DNA from: Myrica gale
Lineage: Eukaryota; Streptophyta; Magnoliopsida; Fagales; Myricaceae
Assembly: GCA_963930655.1 (NCBI GenBank)
Contig: OZ005621.1
Coordinates: forward strand, 1,661,001 to 1,725,000
Direction: 5' to 3'
DNA: 64,000 bases
Part shown: piece by piece, positions 22,894 to 34,124 of the stretch
How the letters are laid out: each line of letters begins with the position of its first letter
Position numbering within the stretch: position 1 is the first letter of the stretch
Program-made: the position numbers and the translations under genes
Notes under the pieces: generated by a model
Database searches by the model: none
Seen by the model: only the letters and a program-made list of their open reading frames with translations
Told to the model about the DNA's origin: nothing

Positions 22894-23164
22894 TTAGTTC
22901 AACTTTGGGGAAGAATGGGGAAAGCGAAAATTCACGTTGGTAAGACAAACAAGCAAACTTACAGCGGTCAAGCCACACATCCTTCAAAAGGGCCTATTAT
23001 TTGAAGGAGTAGTGTCAACTTATAAGTCTACAAGTTTGTCAATACTTAGCCGGTGTGGGAGTTCTTTTTCTTAGTTCAACTTTGGGGAAGAATGGGGAAA
23101 GGGGAAATCCACGTTGGCTGTAAAGTGTAAGACAGACAAACAAACAAACTTACGGCGGTCAACC
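22894..23164. repeat. Direct duplication upstream of psbO
   Basis: Copies lie at about 22894-22978 and 23071-23164. Both contain AACTTTGGGGAAGAATGGGG, CACGTTGG and CAAACTTAC.GCGGTCAA. The spacing is about 177 bp. The CACGTT core in each copy resembles an ACGT-type element. The second copy ends about 210 bp before the psbO start codon, so the duplicate lies in the probable promoter. Confidence 0.85.
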
Positions 23165-23199
23165 CAAACAAAAAAAACAAGGGCATTAGCTTCAATCAA

Positions 23200-23232
23200 C
23201 CAATAAGAGAAAACCTTATCCTATCTCTTATC
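23200..23232 (+). promoter_or_regulatory. CCAAT and paired I-box motifs in the psbO promoter
   Basis: CCAAT is at 23200-23204. CTTATC (inverse I-box GATAAG) occurs at 23215-23220 and 23227-23232. I-boxes are common in promoters of light-regulated photosynthesis genes. They lie about 145-175 bp before the psbO ATG. Function is inferred from motif and position. Confidence 0.55.
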
Positions 23233-23373
23233 TTACTCGCAGCAAGGCCAGCAAATAACTGCTACCGTCCAATATCCACCTTCCCACCACACAAAACTCT
23301 CTTTTAGTCAGTTTTTTTCAGAATATAGAGAAAGATCTGAGGGTGAGAAAAAGAGCAAGAGTTTGCACACACA

Positions 23374-25024
23374 ATGGCAGCCTCTCTACAAGCAGCGGCT
23401 ACATTCATGCAACCCGCCAAGTTGGGTGTGTCTGCTAGGAGCAGCTTACAGCTGAGGTCTTCTCAGAGTGTTGCCAAGACCTTTGGAGTGGAGCCAGCTG
23501 CAGCCAGGCTGACTTGCTCTCTGCAAGCTGATATTCAGGACTTGACCCAGAAATGTGTCGACGCTACCAAGATTGCCGGGTTCGCTCTTGCTACTTCGGC
23601 ACTCGTTGTCTCGGTATGCATTTCTTTTAATGGTTTCTTCCTCACTTTGCATAATTGTGACACCCAACTTGAGAATGATTTAAGCAAAGTGATCTTTCAT
23701 GAATGTTTGGATGTCAGAGGACTTGGAAAGATTTCGTAACTTTAGGTTGCTACGAGTGTAATGAATAATTAAGACTGTCGATTTTCATTTGCTTTCTATG
23801 TTATTAGTTTCTGGGGAACAAGAATTTCTGCCGGACAATTGGTATTATCTCAGATCATCCTTTGCCTTGATAAAAGAGGAAGATAGAAGTGCGCTTAAAT
23901 AGTGGTGTTACTTGCGGTATTCAACCTTAAACTAACTTAACTCCAGCTTGACAAACTTGGAGGTAGATTCTGCACACCCGCTTTAGAGTTGATGCAGGAT
24001 TGAGATATACTGGTTGAAAACCATGCTGTAGTAATCAAATTCGGCTCTCATTTGTTGTTAACGGGCGCTGTTTAATTCATAATTAAAAGAAAAAAGTTAT
24101 ATGAGCTTCCATTTGTTAATACTCGATCTTTCGTACTGAATAATCAGAAAAAGGAAATTGATTTTAAGTAGTTCCATCATTATGGTTTCCTGTAGTTCCC
24201 TTCAGTGCTGTTGAATCGAGATTAACATCTGAACTTGGTTGACCATCACTCTGTTTTGTTTCCAGGGAGCAAGTGCTGAAGGAGTTCCAAAGAGACTGAC
24301 CTATGATGAAATTCAAAGCAAGACATACATGGAGGTAAAGGGAACTGGCACAGCCAACCAGTGCCCAACCATTGATGGCGGGGTTGACAAATTCGCCTTC
24401 AAGCCCGGGAAGTACAACGCCAAGAAGTTATGCCTGGAGCCCACTTCATTCACTGTCAAAGCCGAAGGTGTGAGTAAGAACGCCCCAGCCGAGTTCCAAA
24501 ACACCAAGCTTATGACCCGTCTAACTTACACACTGGACGAAATCGAGGGACCCTTTGAAGTATCCCCTGACGGCACCATCAAGTTCGAGGAAAAAGATGG
24601 TATTGACTATGCTGCCGTCACTGTTCAGCTGCCTGGTGGTGAGCGTGTGCCGTTCCTTTTCACCATCAAGCAATTGGTAGCATCTGGCAAACCAGAGAGC
24701 TTCGGTGGAGAGTATTTGGTACCATCCTACCGCGGCTCATCTTTCTTGGACCCAAAGGGAAGGGGTGGCTCAACAGGATATGACAATGCAGTTGCATTGC
24801 CTGCTGGAGGAAGGGGAGACGAAGAAGAGCTTGTCAAGGAGAACATTAAAAATACTGCATCGTCAACAGGGAAAATCTCCTTGAGTGTCACCAAGACCAA
24901 GCCCGAGACAGGGGAGGTGATTGGTGTGTTTGAGAGCGTCCAGCCATCAGACACTGACTTGGGAGCAAAGGTTCCAAAAGATGTGAAGATCCAGGGAGTC
25001 TGGTATGCTCAGCTCGACTCATAG
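23374..25024 (+). CDS. psbO: PsbO, 33-kDa oxygen-evolving enhancer protein of photosystem II
   Basis: Exons 23374-23613 and 24266-25024 join in phase 0 and give 332 residues, the normal PsbO length. Residues 1 to about 58 are a Ser/Ala-rich stromal transit peptide. [16 protein letters not shown] is the thylakoid-transfer hydrophobic segment ending in a signal-peptidase site. The mature protein starts [31 protein letters not shown] carries the conserved cysteine that pairs with the one in KLCLEPTSF. The beta-barrel segments and [28 protein letters not shown] and the terminal [11 protein letters not shown] are all family-typical. It stabilises the Mn4CaO5 cluster on the lumenal side of photosystem II. 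No lesion is seen. The intron (23614-24265) is GT-AG. Confidence 0.98.
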
Positions 25025-26968
25025 GCCTTTCTTAACACGATTGTTTTTTCATTATCGCTTCAGATTTTGCTTTTAAGTCGAAGGTACTGTTGCTAAACTT
25101 CCCTACCTGTGAACAATCGGAGAAACACAGATTATTATCCAGTTTGTATATTATTATGACTTGTGATAATGATGTTACGAAAACTTCAAAGCTCCGTTTT
25201 GGAATTATGCATGCTTCCCATCTTTTTTCCTTATAAGAACGAGGGGAAGAGAACTGTAAATGTGGATTGTAATTGTAATGGTGCGCTCCACAATAAAAAA
25301 ATTGTGTCCTCCAAGGATTGTTTATTTATAGAAATCATAGAAAACAAAAGTTGCCCCAAAATTGGGGCAGGAAAATGATATGTTTGGTTTGGTCTAACAA
25401 AAATTTCAAAAATTTCACAATCATTTTTTCATCGATTACAATACTTTTTTTTTTACAAATTCCAACAACTTAAAAAAAATTATAAAATCCAACAATTTTT
25501 AACAAACTTTTCTCACAAATCCCAAAAGAATCTACGCTAACTCCAAAAAAAACATAAAATGTTTTCAAAACCAAACCATACATTAATTTTTCAAAACCAA
25601 CTAGTTAAGGCGACCAGTTTGCTGTTATTATGACAATTTTGCTATTATACCCCGTACTAAGGCATCTTCGAAACGCGTTTCAAAGGTTATTATTAAGTCG
25701 TTACAGGTGCTCTCACGTCAACTAGCACGCCATATTATGATGTAAAAAATCATCGGTGCATTTAGTAATGTACAAAAGACTCACATCAAGAGTTAGATAA
25801 AAAAAACAATTAAAAATGAATATACTAAAGCTAAAGAAGAAGGGAGAAAAAAAAAAGAAAGAGGAAAGCTTGGATTCACCTTAGTGAAAACTCCGCCGCT
25901 GCAAGACAAGAGAGGAGCGTGGATGCGTGAGGCTGCAGTGTTGACGATATACCCTCCGAACGCCGCAGTTTTATATCCAGCGCGATGTATTCTCCTACTG
26001 TCATTTATATGTTTAATTTATGGGAACCTTGAAAATTGATATATTATAAAAATATTTCGTTTTTTAGCTATTAAATAAAAAAAAAAGTAATATTGAAATA
26101 AAAAAAATTTAATCACTTGGATTTATTATTTTTTCGGGTGCACGATCTAAATAATTGAAATTAGCGTAGCACGCGAGGTTTAGGCTGTATACCATGAGGT
26201 CCATGACCTTCTCAAATATTAATTATTTTCCGAAAGAGAGAAAAAATAATTACAACGAATGATATAATAGAAGAGAGCTGAATTAAAATAAACCAAATCC
26301 AAGAGAAAGATAAACTATTAAGTCAAACTTGGGGTCACGTTATGGAGAAGTACTTTGCAGATATTATTTTAATACGATTTATAGGTATATTTATTATTTT
26401 GGTGAGGAAAGCAATCCATTGTATCTGCCTTTTATTTACTTAGAATTCTTAAATGTATTGCCTAGAAAAATTGTGCGCATTTTATAACGTTTTTTTTAAT
26501 ATAGGTTGGTATTTGGTAGGTATTAAATATTTAAATGGACATTTAAAAATGAATATAAAAGAAAACATAGAAATAAATTCAACATTAAGTTAAAAATTAA
26601 ATTAAATAAGATGATAATAGAAGGCAAAGCAGCGCCGGAGGAAATCACAATCCTCCACTTAGGAAGGAGAAGATGCGATGCCGCGTAGCCATTACGTATT
26701 CACCGCCTTTCCCTTTATCTGAATTCCTTTTCTATCACCGAAATACTTGCCATTTATTTGAATTCTTCTTCTCTAGACCAACTACCATAGATAGTTGTAA
26801 TTTCACTTTCATCTCTTCCATTTTCTCTTTTTGTTTGTTTGTTGAACGTTTCCTTTCATTTCCCAACCAGTACATCCTCTGGTATATTAGAATTTCTGAA
26901 AGGCATGGCTAAGGTCGCCGGTAATTGGAATTGACTATGATGCAGCCTTGCATGCAAGAAACCGAAGA
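25025..26968. other. Intergenic DNA, AT-rich, with one MITE
   Basis: The first 200-300 bp are probably psbO 3' untranslated sequence. A MITE-like unit lies at 25378-25582. About 26000-26640 is very AT-rich with no gene. The last 250 bp are likely the 5' leader of the CASP-like gene. Confidence 0.45.
25378..25582. mobile_element. Tourist-like MITE, boundaries approximate
   Basis: The left end reads ATATGTTTGGTTTGG and the right end, on the other strand, reads GTATGGTTTGGTTTTG. The interior repeats CAAATTCCAACAACTT / CACAAATCCCAAAAG motifs, as in the copies at 33717 and 55054. A clear target duplication was not found. Confidence 0.55.
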
Positions 26969-29172
26969 ATGGACGAGCTGCCAGGGGCGTTGGGCACCAG
27001 CGCCAGCTTGGCTCTGCGGTTGGGTCAGACTGTCTTCTCCTCTGCCTCCCTTCTCTTCATGTGCTTGGACGTCGAGTTCTACAGCTACACTGCCTTCTGG
27101 TAATTATCAATTTCCTTTACCTTGAACGTTATAATCGTGTTTTTAAGTGAACCCTTTTGTGGGGTTTGGCTTTTCTTCAATACCCATCTCTCATTTTGGT
27201 CTACATACTTTATCCCGATTCTGGTGTATTGCCGAGGGGATGCTATGGATAATCGCCGGTTTTTTTTTTCTTTGGATGAACAAGGGAAAAGCCATGATGA
27301 TCGCAAGGGAATGAACAGAGTTTGCTATAGAGTTTGGTTGGTGAAATAACATAAGAATTCAACAAAAAATCGGATCTTGGTTGGAAAAAGCAGAGATGTT
27401 ATTGGGTTGCGAAGGAATTGGTTAAAATTCACAGAGTATGGTCGGTGAAAGAACAATGACTAAGAAGAATTTCCTTGGTCTACCAGTGTATAAGACAAGT
27501 GTAGATCCTCAAGTTTTGCATCTCCTATTGCCAAACTGAAAATCATTAGTTGATACTAAGGCCTATTTAAGTTGAGTTGAGTTAATAACAATTACAAGCT
27601 GAAGAGGTGGCTGATGGTAGGAACTTTAGGATATGTGGTCTGAACCAGTACTTAACTTTTGATTGATTTATAGAAAATTAGAAATCAAATTATGCAGCCT
27701 GCCTTGGCAAGGATTTGATATTTATAAAAATTGAGCTATGCAGCAGGTCTGGGCTAGGACAAATTGGAGTAAGGTCCCTGCATGTTGGCTCAATTAGTTT
27801 GCTCAAAGCTTAGGAAAGAAAAAATGTGGTTTGCTCAAATCTTTTGAAGAGTTTAGCATAGGAGCTTTTCAAATACTCATCTGCCTTGTCGAAGAAGATC
27901 AATCAATAGAGTTGGTAAGAAGACAAAGCATGGAATTATCAACGTTGGGAAGTTTCTAAAGTCTCTACTAACAGGATTCTTTCATATATAGGACTTAGGG
28001 CTCGGAGCATTCTATTTTATAAAGAACAGTGGTTGCCAATGCAAAAGTGCTAGTGTGAAGAGAAAGAAGGCAGGGGATGGTTATTATTTTTGTGGACGTG
28101 CTTATCATGGAAACCTGGTTAAAATTTAGTATGCTAGGAGAGGTATGTTCAATCATAATATTAGTAGTACACTGCTTTCCCATAAGTTTTGCATCAGTCT
28201 GAGTTTGATCTGTAAGCAGAGTAGTCCATTAAGGAGATCTTCTTTATGAATTTACTCCAGACAGAGTGCCTGATTTCAGGAGGTGAAATGTTAGATCAGA
28301 CTAACCCATGCTGATAATAGGGAAAAATAATTGGAGGTCATTCTTTGTTCCACCTGCAACTGATTTTGGCCAAGGACATGAAGCGTAGTTAGGACGTTGT
28401 TTAACTTGATGATGACTGATAGGGTCAGATTGTTTTGTTATCTCTTGGTTGTTGGCGTCTCTCATTTTCTGCTGTAACTGAAAAAGAGAATGGCATAACA
28501 AGATCTAAGAAATATACAAAGGTGGTTCTAAACAATTCTTGGCATGTTGGAGTCTGACTTGCTAAATGCATAACCTTGTCTTTAACTGTGTCTTACATGC
28601 AATATCACAGTGCCATTGTCAAATATTCATGAGATGCTATGTCAAATGTTGCATCTATCTTGTATTTAGTACGGAGCAGTGTACCATAAATAGTGTTTCA
28701 AGTGACAATAATTTTTTGGTTGATGTCTTTAACTTTGTCGTTCATGTTAATCTTACAGCTATTTGGTGACAGTCATGGGTTTGGTAATTCCATGGAGCAT
28801 GACATTGGTAGTGGTGGATGTGTATTGTGTCTTCGTTAGAGGTTTACCTCGTCAGCCGAGAATGATACTGGTCGTCATCGCAGGAGATTTGGTACGTGTG
28901 GTATCGAATTAGTTAAAATCAAGACATCCTTCTACATAACTGCTTAAAAGGGCTATAATATTTTGTTTTTATCACAGATTTTGTCGGGTCTCTTGTTAGC
29001 TGCGGCATCCTCAACAGCCAGTGTCACAGATCTATTGCATGATGCCGGTGGAATCTACTGCCCTGCAAAGTTATGTAGTAGATATCAGTTGTCTGCCGCA
29101 ATGGCTTTCTTGTCTTGGTCCCTTACATTTGCTTCATCTCTCTTCAATCTTTGGCTTCTTCCTTCTTTGTGA
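26969..29172 (+). CDS. CASP-like membrane protein, subfamily 5 (CASPL5 type), three exons
   Basis: Exons 26969-27099, 28759-28891 and 28978-29172 join in phase and encode 152 residues, the usual CASPL5 length. The protein starts MDELPGALGTSASLALRLGQ. Four membrane spans follow: TVFSSASLLFMCLDV, YLVTVMGLVIPWSM, the stretch around ILSGLLLAAASSTASVTDLL, and AMAFLSWSLTFASSLFNLWL. The extracellular loop CPAKLCSRYQ is typical of subfamily 5. CASP-like proteins are MARVEL-related scaffolds of membrane domains. The Casparian-strip role belongs to the CASP group and cannot be assumed here. I chose ATG 26969 because it opens the conserved block. Intron 1 is long (27100-28758) and shows no recognisable gene. 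Confidence 0.93.
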
Positions 29173-29768
29173 AATTCTGGATGGCAGTTGCTATTTGTAG
29201 AAAAGGGATCAGTATATATTGAGAAGTCAAGTTTGCGAAAGTCTGTTTTGTTCAGTGATGGGGTTTCATAGTTACAGGAATATCAAGTGCAATATAACCG
29301 GTTCGTGTCAATTTGAATTCTTCTCTCAAATAAAGGAAGGTGTTACAGAACCTCTTGTATTTTGTATCAAGAATTACGGGAAATAGATCCAAAGCTTTTT
29401 TGTTATTTTCTTTCAGCGAGATTGGACCCCAATTTTTTTTTTTTATCAACATGCTATGAAAATCTTGGCTACAAACATATATTTTCAGCGAGAACTGATA
29501 AAGGGAGTAGGATTTTGATGAGAAAAGATGAAAACAGTAGCATGGTATTAAAGCAATCAAGAGTTCCTTGGTGAACATCTACATAGAGAATCTATTTGCC
29601 ATTAATTTAACAAATATGGAAACTAAGACTAATCATTAAATTAGCATAACTGGAAAAGCTCGAGAATCTCTGTTTCAAAGAAATCCCTTATGCTTTATTT
29701 AGTGGGAATGTTAACCACTCCCGTCCAAAGTGGCTGTTTAGTAATCTTAGTAATCTTCGGGTCTTCTT
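29173..29768. other. Intergenic DNA, no gene recognised
   Basis: The first part is probably the CASP-like 3' untranslated region. No repeat or reading frame of note is seen. Confidence 0.4.
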
Positions 29769-29936
29769 GTGCTTGTCTCAAATATATTCTGTGAAGCTGG
29801 GAGATGGGAAGTTGTGAAGAAGATAAGGAAACTGATGAATGACCATGGAATCAGAAAGTGTAGAGCAATTAGCTTCATCGAAATTGATAATCGTGTCCAT
29901 GAATTTCTGGTGGATGACAAGAGACATGAAATTTCA
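29769..29936 (+). pseudogene. PPR protein fragment (E-type C-terminal motif)
   Basis: The frame reads LVSNIFCEAGRWEVVKKIRK then SFIEIDNRVHEFLVDDKRH. This matches the E/E+ region of plant organellar PLS-class PPR editing factors (typical form: LSNIY...GRW..V..IRKLM...G..K..G.S.IEI...VHEF..GD..H). Only about 55 residues are present, with no upstream PPR repeats and no start codon context. It runs without a stop into the carboxylesterase fragment that follows. Confidence 0.85.
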
Positions 29937-30120
29937 ATCCCAGCTGCAATCATGTCCGTTGAATACCGTCTCGGGCCGGGACACCGTCTTCCGGCAGCTT
30001 ATGAGGACGCCATGGAAGCCATCGTGTGGGTCCGGAACCAAGCGAAGGACATCAATTCCTGTGACGAATGGTTGAGAGAGCACGAAGATCATGGAGCTCT
30101 CTGGGGAGCTAGCGACCATA
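29937..30120 (+). pseudogene. CXE carboxylesterase fragment fused in frame to the PPR fragment
   Basis: IPAAIMSVEYRLGPGHRLPA then AYEDAMEAIVWVRNQA and EWLREH match the middle of plant alpha/beta-hydrolase CXE esterases (family: [20 protein letters not shown]). The fragment ends before the catalytic GxSxG motif, and the HGGG oxyanion motif that should precede it is absent. About 60 residues remain, so it cannot be an active esterase. It is directly joined, in frame, to the PPR fragment at its left. Confidence 0.85.
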
Positions 30121-30417
30121 CGATCGAGTTAAAACTTAAAAGCTCCTCTTCCTTTTTTTTCCCATTAAGCAGAACAGCCTCTCTCTTTTTCTTCCATTGC
30201 GTCCGGATTTCATTTTGCCAGGTTTCAAGGTATCGGCGGTGGTTTGTGCAGTTCAATCTAAGTTGGCTTAGGAATCCTGCATCATGTATGTTGGACAAAA
30301 TATTTTTTTTTTAACTCTCATAATTTTTAAAACGTTATAATTTTATTTTAAATTTTGAAATTTGATCAAAATGTAAGCTTTTTTGGCTAAATTTTGTTTG
30401 GCGGCAAGGGATCACAT

Positions 30418-30424
30418 TATAAAA
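30418..30424 (+). promoter_or_regulatory. TATA box of the PLATZ gene
   Basis: TATAAAA lies 60 bp before the PLATZ start codon, so the 5' leader is inferred to be short (about 30 nt). Confidence 0.6.
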
Positions 30425-30483
30425 GGCCGTCAGTACGCAACATTTTTTATAAAACACAGAACTCGCTATTTCTAGGGAGAAGC

Positions 30484-31475
30484 ATGGCTACCAAGTTTCC
30501 ACCCTGGCTGATGTCCTTGTTATATTCCAACTTCGATCAAATATGTGAGGCACACCAAAAGATCAAGTATAGAGGGTTCTGTAGAGATTGCATACAAATA
30601 TTTTGTGAGAATTGCGAATCAAAAAAACACGAGCATGCTGGTCACAAGGTTTTGGAAGTAAGTTTCATTTTTATAGGCGGTCTCAATTTCATTAAGTTTC
30701 CACAAAAATCTTCCTATTTCAAAAGTTATGTGTTTTATTTTGATATGTTAATTGAATGCGAAACTAAGATCTATTAATATACTACTCCCTCCTTTTCTTG
30801 TGATGATAATTATTGGATTTCCATTCTTAGGCGTACAGAGCTTCCTATCAACTCGTGTTGCGAATTAAAGATTTGATTGATTTATTCGATGTCTCCGATA
30901 TACACCCTTACAGCATTAATTCAAGATCTATAGTCTTTCTTCATCCAAGAATAAAAGAATCGCATGCACATCGCGTTAACACTACTTCCAAGTGTGAAAC
31001 ATGTGGTTATGACCTGATACATTCATACAGATCTCATCTGGTGAAGAAAGGCAATTCATTTAGTTTTTGCTCAATTGCATGTAAGGTAAGTAAGATCTTT
31101 CTTCAACTATTTTTTTCGTTGTTATATTTTTCTTTATCTTCTTTTTTCTAATATTGTACGTTTTCTTCAACTATTAATGTTTTAATAGGTTTTTTTTATT
31201 CTCGCAAACAATTTTAATTGCAGGTCAAAATTATGATGACTGAGGCGATCCCTATGCCAACGTACGAAAGTGGTCAACCTCTTCAATGGCATGGCAAAAG
31301 AAGCAGATCAAAGAGTTCCCTTGATCATTCTTCGCCCGAAAAGAGTACGGCCCATGAATTTCCTCAACATTCTTTTCGTAAGAGAAGCAGAAAATGTACA
31401 CCTAGAAGATCTCCTCTTTTTCTTGATTTCCTGATGAGAATGTCTAATAGATCAAAGCAAACAATTGCCTATTAG
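30484..31475 (+). CDS. PLATZ family zinc-binding transcription factor, three exons
   Basis: Exons 30484-30657, 30831-31085 and 31224-31475 join in phase 0 and encode 226 residues, the usual PLATZ size. The N terminus is MATKFPPWLMSLL, the family's PPWL motif. A B-box-like zinc knuckle follows (CEAHQKIKYRGFCRDC, FCENC, then His residues in KKHEHAGHK). The second half has ASYQLVLRIKDLIDLFDVSD, INSRSIVFLHPR, CETCGYDL and a final C-x3-C in FSFCSIACK. The C-terminal part is basic and Ser/Arg-rich (RKRSRKCTPRRSPLF), with the typical R.G/S.P.RSP.F end. PLATZ proteins are plant-specific, bind A/T-rich DNA and often affect growth and senescence. A decayed duplicate lies at 40687-41455. All splice sites are consensus. 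Confidence 0.93.
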
Positions 31476-31574
31476 TTTATCATTTTTTAGCACCGGGAGA
31501 TTTTTCTTTGTTATTTTCTTGTAATCGTTTTCATTGTTTTTAATCTTAACTATCAACACCGGGAGGTTAAGTTA

Positions 31575-31690
31575 AGGTTTCTTGTGTACTGCAAAAGAAC
31601 CCCCGTGTTTCATTTGCAACTCCGACAAGATGTCCTTTGACTATGTTATACCGTAAACGGCGCCGAAGTGCTTCTCAATCCAATTGATTT
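31575..31690 (+). pseudogene. DUF4228 (PADRE) gene fragment downstream of PLATZ, copy A
   Basis: TGTACTGCAAAAGAACCCC, GTGTTTCATTTGCAACTCC and GTAAACGGCG align to the coding sequence of the complete DUF4228 gene at about 47218-47335 (residues about 31-70). Several differences and length changes disrupt the frame. It lies about 100 bp past the PLATZ stop codon, on the same strand, so it may be in the PLATZ 3' untranslated region. Confidence 0.85.
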
Positions 31691-32099
31691 AGGATCTCTC
31701 ACTGTTTCTCTGTTTCCCGCACTTTTTTTTTTATTGTTTAGGTAACCTTCCCTCACCTTTTTTTGCTAAGCAGATTATCAACTCATATACTGAAGACATT
31801 TTTTTTTAACCCGTTTCCGCTACAAATCGACCATGACGGTTGAAGACTTCTGGTCCAACAACACTTATGCTTATAAATAAAAAAAGATTCAGCAAAAGTT
31901 CGCCGATGGGATCTGTAAATAGAAAACGAACAACTGGGCTTTGTAAAGCTGCAAGCCTTGGGCCTAAGTCCACTCCAAAACTGGCAGCAGGTCCACTGAT
32001 CAAAAAGTTTGACCAAGAAAAAAAAGTTAATATATTTTGTCCTGAATTATTTACACATTACACCCCGATATATTATTTTTAAGAGGTTATACCTATATA

Positions 32100-32350
32100 A
32101 TTATACATTTTTTCGATTTGAGTCCTATACTGTAATTGGACGTCAATTTAGACGAATTCCGTTAGAACATGTCAATCACGTGATTGTCATCGAAGTGCAA
32201 TGTGTAAATACTCTCAAAGATAAAAAGATAATGTGTAAATACTTCCAAAGATAAAGGAGCAAAGTGTAAATATTTTGACGAAATCAGTCTAAATTGATGT
32301 CCAATTACGGTACAGTGTCTAAATTGAAAAAAAAAATGTGTAACTTTGAG
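32100..32350. mobile_element. Non-autonomous inverted-repeat element
   Basis: The left arm (about 32105-32160) has TGTAATTGGACGTCAATTTA. The right arm (about 32280-32345), reverse-complemented, has CGTAATTGGACATCAATTTA. The core has repeated AGTGTAAATA motifs. The style resembles the elements at 11447 and 37371. It is inside the part of copy A that copy B lacks. Boundaries and target duplication are uncertain. Confidence 0.55.
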
Positions 32351-33353
32351 TATGTTTCTTTCCCCAACATTTTGGGTCATGAAAATTTTCAGCAAAATAA
32401 AACACTCCAAAATTTTTATCTTTTACACATACACATTTTATCTTTCACAAACTCCAATAAATCTCAATAAAGTAAAGATTTCTAAAATTTTGAGAATGTT
32501 GTTCAAAATTTTGACAAACAAACCTAATGTATTAAAAATAATATATAGAGTATAATGTGTAAATTTCTTCAAAATTAAGGGGTAACATATATTTAACTTA
32601 AAAGAACTAATAAGTTTGAGATAAACAATAATTCAAAATGGAGGAGGAGACAGGAGGAAAGAAGCGGAAGCAGGCTGCAAGAAAGGAAGAAACGGTTTTG
32701 TGGAAAGAGAAAAGATAATTTATTGAAAACCCCAAAAGCGTTCGTGAGAATTAACTTTTTGTCGACGTGGACCTCTACATGCAGGAGTGTGTACTGTTTA
32801 GGGTGGTTGTATGGGATTTATGCAGAAAAAAAAAAAAAAAAGTATGGGATTTGGGAAAGGAAAGAGCTGAGGAAGCTTCAAGTTCAAGAAACGCTCGCGA
32901 GTCGGTCCTTTCCGACTTCCATAATTTGTTAAACAACAACCTTATATTTAATTATATACAACGACGAAATCTTTCCAACAAATCATCAGCATGGGTTGTT
33001 TAGTCAAACAAAGATGGTCGGCTCCAACCAAAGAGAAAATTAGGCCGATACTCAAGATTCCATGCTTTTCTAAAGCTATTTTAATGCATGAATGAGTGCG
33101 AGTTGTAAAGTTAAATAGAAATAAAAAAACATTTTTTTTTTTAAGTTTGATTGGCTTGTAACTTTATTCACTTAAATATAAAAATAATTTTTTTATACTT
33201 AGAATTATCTTATTTCTTCAAATATTAAATAAGTTAGAGAGTATTTAAATCTCCACCAACAACAGTGTACAATAAACTTTGATAATCTTAGTAAATCATT
33301 AAATATTTAAATTTGAATCAATAATGAATATACAACAAATTTTGAAAACCCTA

Positions 33354-33579
33354 GGGGCATGTTCGGTTACAACTTTTTCTAAGGATTTGCATCATATTTT
33401 TATATTTGCAATCCAAACATCACAAGACACACGTATTCTAATACAAAACTTTATTATTTTTTTTACAAACATCAATGTCTTTTAACAACTTTTGCACGCA
33501 TGCTAATACAATTTTAATATCACTTAAATATTCACAATTTTATCAGAATACTACAAATTTCTTCCCAACAAACATCACC
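33354..33579. mobile_element. Tourist-like MITE in segmental copy A
   Basis: It starts GGGGCATGTTCGGTTAC and ends AACAAACATCACC, flanked by CTA and TTA. In copy B the same place (about 42146) reads GAAAAGCTCAGTAAAAATTC with no element, so copy B preserves the empty site. The insertion therefore followed the duplication. Confidence 0.75.
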
Positions 33580-33716
33580 TTAGTAAAAATTCATTATGTA
33601 CTCCTGTATGAACAAAAAAATTGAGTATTTTATTTTATTATGGTCAATGATTTGCTTTGACCATAATAAAATATGCACGTGTTGCATACAAAGGAACAAG
33701 ATAAATAAATAACTTC

Positions 33717-33887
33717 GCTATGTTTGTATAAGATTTCAAAACCGTTTTAAAAAATTTCTCTAATTTTTTTATCAATTTCAATACATTTTTATTAATCTTA
33801 ATAACTTTTTACAAATTCTAACAATTTTTAACACACTTTTCAACAATCCCAAGAGAAACTACACTATATTCTAAACCAAACATAAAC
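33717..33887. mobile_element. Tourist-like MITE in segmental copy A
   Basis: It starts GCTATGTTTGTATAAG and ends AAACCAAACATAAAC. TTC flanks both sides (33714-33716 and 33888-33890). Copy B reads AATAACTTCCATTCTG at the matching place, the empty site. Confidence 0.75.
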
Positions 33888-34124
33888 TTCTATTCTGTCA
33901 CCTTTTTCTGATCTAAAAAAAATAAATAAAAAGAGATAAAAATTAAAATAGAGTAAATGCAGTCAGGTGCGGCCCGGATGCCATTTATAATAAAGAAGTG
34001 GTGACAGGAATGCCTGACGGGCTCTGGCATCTGCAAGCTTCGCGGGCTCTTATAGCAACACGGCAGACCTCAGATCAGCTTTAGACCATTTCTTGTTCGG
34101 ATAATTGTCAAGAGTTATCGTTTA

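Larger units (their letters stand above)
30801..34105. repeat. Segmental duplication, copy A (PLATZ exons 2-3 and 3' flank)
   Basis: Sequence from about 40 bp before PLATZ exon 2 to about 34105 recurs at 40658-42750 in the same order and orientation. Shared blocks include PLATZ exons 2 and 3, a DUF4228 fragment, TGGGTTGTTTAG.CAAACAAA (near 32990), GGTCAATGATTTGCTTTGA (near 33641) and a GC-richer block with GCCTGACGGGCTCTGGCA (near 34010). Copy A has a segment at about 31725-32930 that copy B lacks, and two MITEs that copy B lacks. Confidence 0.85.

Noticed and set aside
31806-32003. Hydrophobic frame on the minus strand (GELLLNLFLFISISVVG) resembling a membrane protein
   Set aside because: It has no family match that I recognise, lies within a repeat-like segment absent from the duplicate copy, and has no gene signals.
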